Below, piece by piece: positions 63,014 through 64,000 of a stretch of 64,000 nucleotides of DNA. The position numbers and the translations under genes were made by a program. The notes beneath the pieces were generated by a model that did no database searches, was not told the origin of the DNA, and worked only from the letters and a program-made list of their open reading frames with translations. The stretch's first letter is position 1, and every line of letters begins with the position of its first letter. The DNA is from Pseudomonas prosekii. Lineage in GTDB: Bacteria; Pseudomonadota; Gammaproteobacteria; Pseudomonadales; Pseudomonadaceae. Where the stretch lies: contig NZ_LT629762.1 in NCBI RefSeq assembly GCF_900105155.1, positions 6,023,501 through 6,087,500 on the forward strand, given 5' to 3'.

Positions 63014-64000
63014 ATGGCTCGTGGCGGTGTAAACAAAGCAGTGGTGCAAACGGCCCGTCTGGCTATCCTCGCTCGCGGTGAAAACCCGAGCATCGACGCA
63101 GTACGAATCGAAATGGGCAATACCGGCTCGAAAACCACGATTCATCGCTATCTGAAGGAGCTCGATGGCGGCCCGCAGCGCACTGAAGAAGTCGCCGAGC
63201 CGATTGATGATGAACTGGCAGGATTGGTCTCACGCCTTGCGCAACGCCTCAAAGAACAGGCGCAAGAGCCGATTGATCAGGCCCGCGAAGCGTTCGAGCA
63301 TCAGCGCAAAACCCTGGAAACGCAGCTTGATGAAGCGCGTGAAGCCAACACCGAATTGCAGCAGCAGTACGAGATTCAAAGCCTGGCGCTGACCCAGGAA
63401 TCCGACGCGTTGCTGCAAACCCGCTCGATGCTGCAGACCGAGCAAACCCGCAACGCCGGACTCAATCAGGCGCTGGCGGATTTCGAATTACGCCTGAAGG
63501 ACAAGGACGAGCAGATCCACTCGCTGGAAGACAAACACCTGCATGCCCGCGACGCGCTGGAGCATTACCGCAACGCTGTCAAAGAGCAGCGCGAGCAGGA
63601 GCAGCGTCGGCACGAAGGTCAGGTGCAGCAGATTCAGATGGAATTACGTCAGGCCCAGCAAAGCGCCCTCGTCCGCCAGGATGAGATCACGCAATTGCAT
63701 CGCGATAACGAACGCGTGCTGACCGAGAGTCGCGGCACGCTGCGCGAGCTGAGTCTGTTGCAGGAACATCTCAAACAGGCCAACAACCGCCAGGACCAAT
63801 TGCTCGAACATGCCAGCCGCGCCGACAACGAACGCACCCTCCTCCAGGAACGCTTGCGCATCGCGCTACTGGAAAGTCAGACGCTGAAACAGAGCGCTGA
63901 TGAACAAGCGCAGATCAATCAATCATTGGAAATTGAGTTGGCGAAGACCCAGGCCAGCCTGGACGAAAGCGAAAGCATGCGTCTGGCGGCCGTCGTTGCG
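63014..64000 (+). CDS. KfrA-like DNA-binding coiled-coil protein, 3' end outside window
   Basis: The frame runs from ATG 63014 (TAGGAG at 63004) to the window end, 329 residues visible. The first 60 residues match the KfrA N-terminal DNA-binding domain (VNKAVVQTARLAILARGENPSIDAVRIEMG, SKTTIHRYLKELDGG). From about residue 75 onward the sequence is an unbroken coiled coil rich in Q, E, L and R (for example HQRKTLETQLDEAREANTELQQQ). Plasmid KfrA proteins autoregulate at operator repeats and help partition by forming filament-like structures. On a chromosome beside an integrase the role is unknown. Confidence 0.87.
   Translation, partial: MARGGVNKAVVQTARLAILARGENPSIDAVRIEMGNTGSKTTIHRYLKELDGGPQRTEEVAEPIDDELAGLVSRLAQRLKEQAQEPIDQAREAFEHQRKTLETQLDEAREANTELQQQYEIQSLALTQESDALLQTRSMLQTEQTRNAGLNQALADFELRLKDKDEQIHSLEDKHLHARDALEHYRNAVKEQREQEQRRHEGQVQQIQMELRQAQQSALVRQDEITQLHRDNERVLTESRGTLRELSLLQEHLKQANNRQDQLLEHASRADNERTLLQERLRIALLESQTLKQSADEQAQINQSLEIELAKTQASLDESESMRLAAVVA

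Noticed and set aside
1..64000. tRNA, rRNA, riboswitch or complete insertion sequence
   Set aside because: No cloverleaf, rRNA core or transposase-like protein was recognised by reading; a covariance-model search would be needed to exclude short RNAs.

Overview
The window is a chromosomal segment of a Pseudomonas, most likely of the P. fluorescens group. It is GC-rich, and its intergenic spaces are packed with pseudomonad REP/REPIN palindromes of at least four families. Gene content fits too: MvaT-type nucleoid protein, a PtxS/kgu 2-ketogluconate operon, AruH-type transaminase, Hpd and an SfnG remnant. No tRNA, rRNA, CRISPR array or complete insertion sequence was seen. The species cannot be fixed from sequence reading alone.

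Layout. 1-9.2 kb: two back-to-back acyl-CoA blocks for valine and isoleucine catabolism (3-hydroxyisobutyryl-CoA hydrolase and acyl-CoA dehydrogenase on +; acyl-CoA synthetase, SDR, thiolase, acyl-CoA dehydrogenase and enoyl-CoA hydratase on -), with an AraC-type regulator. 9.3-13.6 kb: Efe-type iron uptake operon (FTR1 permease, cupredoxin-M75 protein, Tat Dyp peroxidase, second M75 protein) behind a Fur-box-like site. 13.9-20.2 kb: PssA, a TetR regulator with an NTF2-like protein, a decapitated sfnG pseudogene, a TSUP transporter, NudC and a crotonase. 20.4-22.3 kb: TPR protein, ECF sigma factor, anti-sigma factor. 22.3-23.4 kb: tandem array of about 205-bp REPIN-containing units. 23.4-29.9 kb: two-component system and divergent RND efflux pair. 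30.1-32.3 kb: DUF1345 protein, AraC regulator, LysE exporter.

32.3-39.1 kb is an island of different character. It is visibly more AT-rich, free of REP elements, and carries a small unknown protein, a type Va autotransporter and two large proteins with repeated beta-sandwich-like modules that I cannot assign. This is the best candidate here for something undescribed.

39.2-44.6 kb: complete 2-ketogluconate locus (PtxS-type repressor, kguE, kguK, kguT, kguD) with two copies of the same 14-bp operator. 44.7-54.3 kb: AruH-like transaminase, chemoreceptor, glycerate kinase, CdaR regulator and divergent MFS transporter, aldo/keto reductase, RarD-type transporter. 54.4-61.8 kb: Hpd, a CSS-EAL phosphodiesterase, MvaT, a DUF4946-like secreted protein, glyoxalase I, AhpF and AhpC. 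61.9 kb to the end: a tyrosine recombinase divergent from a KfrA-like coiled-coil DNA-binding protein that runs off the window, separated by a palindrome-rich promoter region.
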